8,756 bases of DNA from Spirochaetales bacterium (GTDB taxonomy: Bacteria > Spirochaetota > Spirochaetia > SPDA01). The notes beneath the pieces were generated by a model. It did not search any database. It was not told the origin of the DNA and was given only the letters and a program-made list of their open reading frames with translations. A program made the position numbers and the translations under genes. This document shows, in pieces, positions 6,093 through 8,756 of this stretch (within the stretch, counting starts at the first letter, position 1; every line of letters starts with the position of its first letter). The stretch is from positions 1 through 8,756 of the forward strand of contig SPDA01000057.1 in assembly GCA_004525155.1 (NCBI GenBank), given 5' to 3'.

Positions 6093-8756
6093 CTAGAAGG
6101 GCCGTTCAGCCAGGTATTTGTACTGCTTATACTGCATATCGACGTCCTTCTTAAGCTGTGCCAGCAATGTTTCCGCCCTGGCCGGATTCATCTCCTTTAA
6201 AGACTTGAACCTTGTTTCCTTGTAAATATAGTCCGCCACTTCCGTGGTGGGTTCCTTTGAATCCATGACGAGGGGGTTTTTCCCTTCCGCGGTCAGTTCC
6301 GGATTATAGCGGTACAGCGGCCACATGCCCGAGGTTACAGCCGCCTTCTGCTGGTCCAGTCCCCTGGTCATATTGATACCCTGGTTTATGCAGTGGCTGT
6401 AGGCTATGATTATGGAAGGGCCGTTATAACTTTCCGCTTCGAGGAAGGCCTTTATGGTCTGGGTACGGTTGAAACCGAGGGCAATCCTGGCAACATATAC
6501 ATAACCGTAGCTCATGCACATCAGCCCCAGGTCCTTCTTGCGGAGGGACTTGCCGCCTGCCGCGAACTTGGCGATTGCGCCTACGGGCGTTGCTTTCGAC
6601 ATCTGCCCGCCGGTATTGGAATATACCTCCGTATCGAGGACGAGCACATTGACGTTTCTTCCGGTGGCGAGAACATGGTCAAGCCCTCCGTAGCCTATGT
6701 CGTAGGCCCAGCCGTCCCCGCCGAGAACCCAAACGGCCCTGCGGATCAGGTGGTCCGTCAGGGAAAGAAGTTCGCTGCACTCACCGCAGGAACAAGCGGC
6801 GATTGATTTTTTGAGTTGATCCGTCAGTCCTCTCTGTTTTTCAATATCCTCCCACGTTTTCTGCCCGTTGGCCTTTATATTTTCAAGAAGCGCCGTGTCC
6901 ACGGAGCATTTCTTACTTTCGATAAGCCGCTGCACCAGTTCCCCGGCATATTCGGAAAGCTTATCCGAGGTAAGCCGCATGCCGAGACCGAATTCCGCGG
7001 CATCTTCAAACAGGGAATTTGACCAGGCAGGTCCCCTGCCGTCGGCCCTCGCAGTGTAGGGTGTCGTCGGCAGATTGCCTCCGTAGATGGAGGAACAGCC
7101 TGTGGCATTTGCGATGATCGCCCTGTCCCCGAAGAGCTGGGAAAGAAGTTTGACGTAGGGAGTTTCCCCGCAGCCTGCGCAGGCGCCGGAAAATTCGAAC
7201 AGAGGTTCCAGGAACTGGGTCCCTTTGGTCGTCGTGAGCTTGAGCAGGGACCTGTCCACCTGGGGCAGGGTCAGAAAGAATTCCCAGTTTATGACTTCCT
7301 GGTCGCGGAGAGGTATCTGCTCTTCCATATTGATCGCTTTCCGGTCTGTTTTTTCACCGGCCTCGTTCTTTTTGAATGCCGGGCAGACATGCACACAGGT
7401 TGCGCAGCCTGTGCAATCCTCCGGGGCGACCTGGATGGTGAACTTCAGGCCCTCGAACTCTTTGCCTTTGGCACCCGTGGATTTAAAGGAGGCGGGAGCG
7501 TTTTTGAGCAATTCCGGTTTGTAGGCTTTGAGCCTTATGACGGCGTGAGGACAGACCGCAGAGCAGTCGCCGCACTGAATGCAGGTTTCCGGGTCCCATA
7601 CGGGGATGTATTCCGCAATGTTTCTCTTTTCGTATTTCGTGGTGCCCGTGGGAAAAGTGCCGTCGTCTGGCATTTTAGAAACCGGCAGCTCTGTTCCCCT
7701 GCCGGCGATGATTTCGCCGAGAACATCTTTTACGAAGGCCGGCGCCGTGCCCGGAACGGAGGGCATCATTTCCTGAGTGCTGGCTGCGCTGGCTGGATAG
7801 TCCACTTTTTCCAGATGGGCGGCGGCCGCCTCGACGGCTTTCATGTTTCTTTCGACAATCTCTTTGCCTTTTTTCCCGTAGCTGTGCACGATGGATTCAT
7901 TGATGAGTTTGAGGGCCTCCTCCTCCGGGATGATGCCGGAAATCTTGAAAAAGGCGGTCTGCATTATCGTGTTGATCCTGCCTCCCAGGCCGAGTTTTTC
8001 GGCGACGCTCAGGGCGTCGATCACGTAGAATTTGAGCTTTTTACCTATGATATGCTGCTGTACCCGTTTCGGCAGCTGTTCCCATACGTGGGCCTTGTCA
8101 AAGGGGGCTGCAAGAAGGAAGGTGCCGCCCTGTTCGAGATTGTCCAGAATGTCGTATTTTTCGAGAAAGCTGAACTTGTGGCAGGCGAGGAAATTCGCCT
8201 TGTGGATGAGGTATGTGCTTTTAATCTTCTGTTTTCCGAAGCGGAGGAGGGAGGTGGTCATGGTGCCCGCTTTTTTGGAGTCATACACGAAATATCCCTG
8301 CGCGTAATTGTCCGTTGCCTCTCCTATAATTCTAATCGAGTTGTGGTTCGCGCCAACGGTACCGTCAGAACCGAGACCGTAGAACAGCGCCCTGTGAACC
8401 TTTTCGGACTCCAGGGACCAGGAATTGTCCCAATCGAGACTCGTAAAAGCCACGTCGTCATTGATGCCTATGGTGAAATGATTCTTGGGCGACTGATTTT
8501 TCAGGTTGTCCAGGACGGCCTTTGCCATGCCGGGAGTGAATTCCGCCGATCCGAGGCCGTATCTGCCTCCCACAACTTTAGGATAGGAGGAGAATTTGGA
8601 TTTGTCCATGGACATGACTTCGCCCAGGGCTGTGCGCACGTCTTCGTACAGGGGTTCGCCAAGGGAACCCGGTTCCTTGGTCCGGTCCAGTACCGCTATG
8701 GCTTTTACGGAAGCCGGAAGGGCCTCCACCATTTTTTCCGCAGCAAAGGGCCGGAA
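6093..8756 (-). CDS. nifJ: Pyruvate:ferredoxin (flavodoxin) oxidoreductase, N-terminus cut by the window edge
   Basis: The frame is open to the right edge, and the first visible residues FRPFAAEK precede the internal ATG at 8732, so no start lies in the window. About 887 residues are visible; single-chain enzymes have about 1,170-1,190, so roughly 300 are missing. Counting from the 8732 Met: the end of domain II (IAVLDRTKEPG), a DGTVGANHNSIRIIGE motif near 123-138 (CoA-binding/gamma part), two ferredoxin-type [4Fe-4S] motifs (from C384 and C440), and the thiamine diphosphate domain with cysteines C518, C521, C546 and C781 for the proximal cluster, GGDGWAYDIGYGG (D673) and YSNTGGQMSKATP (N706) for Mg-diphosphate binding. 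The enzyme oxidises pyruvate with CoA to acetyl-CoA and CO2, reducing ferredoxin or flavodoxin in the cytoplasm of anaerobes. All visible catalytic and cluster residues are intact. Confidence 0.97.
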   Translation of the reverse strand, partial: FRPFAAEKMVEALPASVKAIAVLDRTKEPGSLGEPLYEDVRTALGEVMSMDKSKFSSYPKVVGGRYGLGSAEFTPGMAKAVLDNLKNQSPKNHFTIGINDDVAFTSLDWDNSWSLESEKVHRALFYGLGSDGTVGANHNSIRIIGEATDNYAQGYFVYDSKKAGTMTTSLLRFGKQKIKSTYLIHKANFLACHKFSFLEKYDILDNLEQGGTFLLAAPFDKAHVWEQLPKRVQQHIIGKKLKFYVIDALSVAEKLGLGGRINTIMQTAFFKISGIIPEEEALKLINESIVHSYGKKGKEIVERNMKAVEAAAAHLEKVDYPASAASTQEMMPSVPGTAPAFVKDVLGEIIAGRGTELPVSKMPDDGTFPTGTTKYEKRNIAEYIPVWDPETCIQCGDCSAVCPHAVIRLKAYKPELLKNAPASFKSTGAKGKEFEGLKFTIQVAPEDCTGCATCVHVCPAFKKNEAGEKTDRKAINMEEQIPLRDQEVINWEFFLTLPQVDRSLLKLTTTKGTQFLEPLFEFSGACAGCGETPYVKLLSQLFGDRAIIANATGCSSIYGGNLPTTPYTARADGRGPAWSNSLFEDAAEFGLGMRLTSDKLSEYAGELVQRLIESKKCSVDTALLENIKANGQKTWEDIEKQRGLTDQLKKSIAACSCGECSELLSLTDHLIRRAVWVLGGDGWAYDIGYGGLDHVLATGRNVNVLVLDTEVYSNTGGQMSKATPVGAIAKFAAGGKSLRKKDLGLMCMSYGYVYVARIALGFNRTQTIKAFLEAESYNGPSIIIAYSHCINQGINMTRGLDQQKAAVTSGMWPLYRYNPELTAEGKNPLVMDSKEPTTEVADYIYKETRFKSLKEMNPARAETLLAQLKKDVDMQYKQYKYLAERPF

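Noticed and set aside
6393..6806. A 137-codon + strand open frame opposite nifJ
   Set aside because: It is antisense to the highly conserved thiamine diphosphate domain of nifJ and shows no protein family.

Overview
The window looks like ordinary chromosomal sequence from a bacterium of roughly 50% GC, most likely a spirochaete of the Treponema type. This lineage call is an inference from overall protein style (a RodZ-like protein with an enlarged extracytoplasmic region, a LolA-like carrier, a one-chain pyruvate:ferredoxin oxidoreductase). No rRNA or other phylogenetic marker is present. The LolA-like carrier suggests a two-membrane envelope. The pyruvate:ferredoxin oxidoreductase suggests anaerobic metabolism. 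There is no tRNA, rRNA, CRISPR array, insertion sequence or prophage gene that I can support.

Layout: (1) Bases 1-296 hold the C-terminal end of an ABC-2 type transporter permease. (2) A near-consensus sigma70-type promoter (355-382) precedes a tight three-gene + strand operon: a response regulator with an N-terminal MerR/excisionase-like helix-turn-helix and a C-terminal receiver (462-1067), a stand-alone receiver protein (1078-1437), and an acylphosphatase (1434-1730) whose ATG overlaps the preceding stop as ATGA. No histidine kinase is visible. (3) A convergent minus-strand gene (1745-2662) encodes an AEC-family (auxin efflux carrier-like) permease. (4) A divergent 134-bp gap leads to a second + strand operon: a LolA-like periplasmic carrier (TTG start), a RodZ-like HTH/transmembrane protein with a C-terminal DUF4115 domain, and RimO, the ribosomal protein S12 methylthiotransferase, overlapping rodZ by 47 bp. 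(5) After a small convergent hairpin region, the minus strand carries most of a large pyruvate:ferredoxin (flavodoxin) oxidoreductase. Its N-terminal part, roughly 300 residues by comparison with the family, lies beyond the right edge.

Functionally the window joins unrelated modules: orphan phosphorelay receivers coupled to an acyl-phosphate hydrolase, a small-solute permease, an envelope and cell-shape pair (LolA, RodZ) with a ribosome-modifying enzyme, and central anaerobic pyruvate oxidation. I see no clear new defence or mobile system. The observations most worth a second look are the receiver/receiver/acylphosphatase operon, the strongly repeated and strand-biased octamer CAGGCAGG (nine sites by eye in 8.7 kb, eight on the + strand), and an EF-hand-like acidic loop in the extracytoplasmic part of RodZ.
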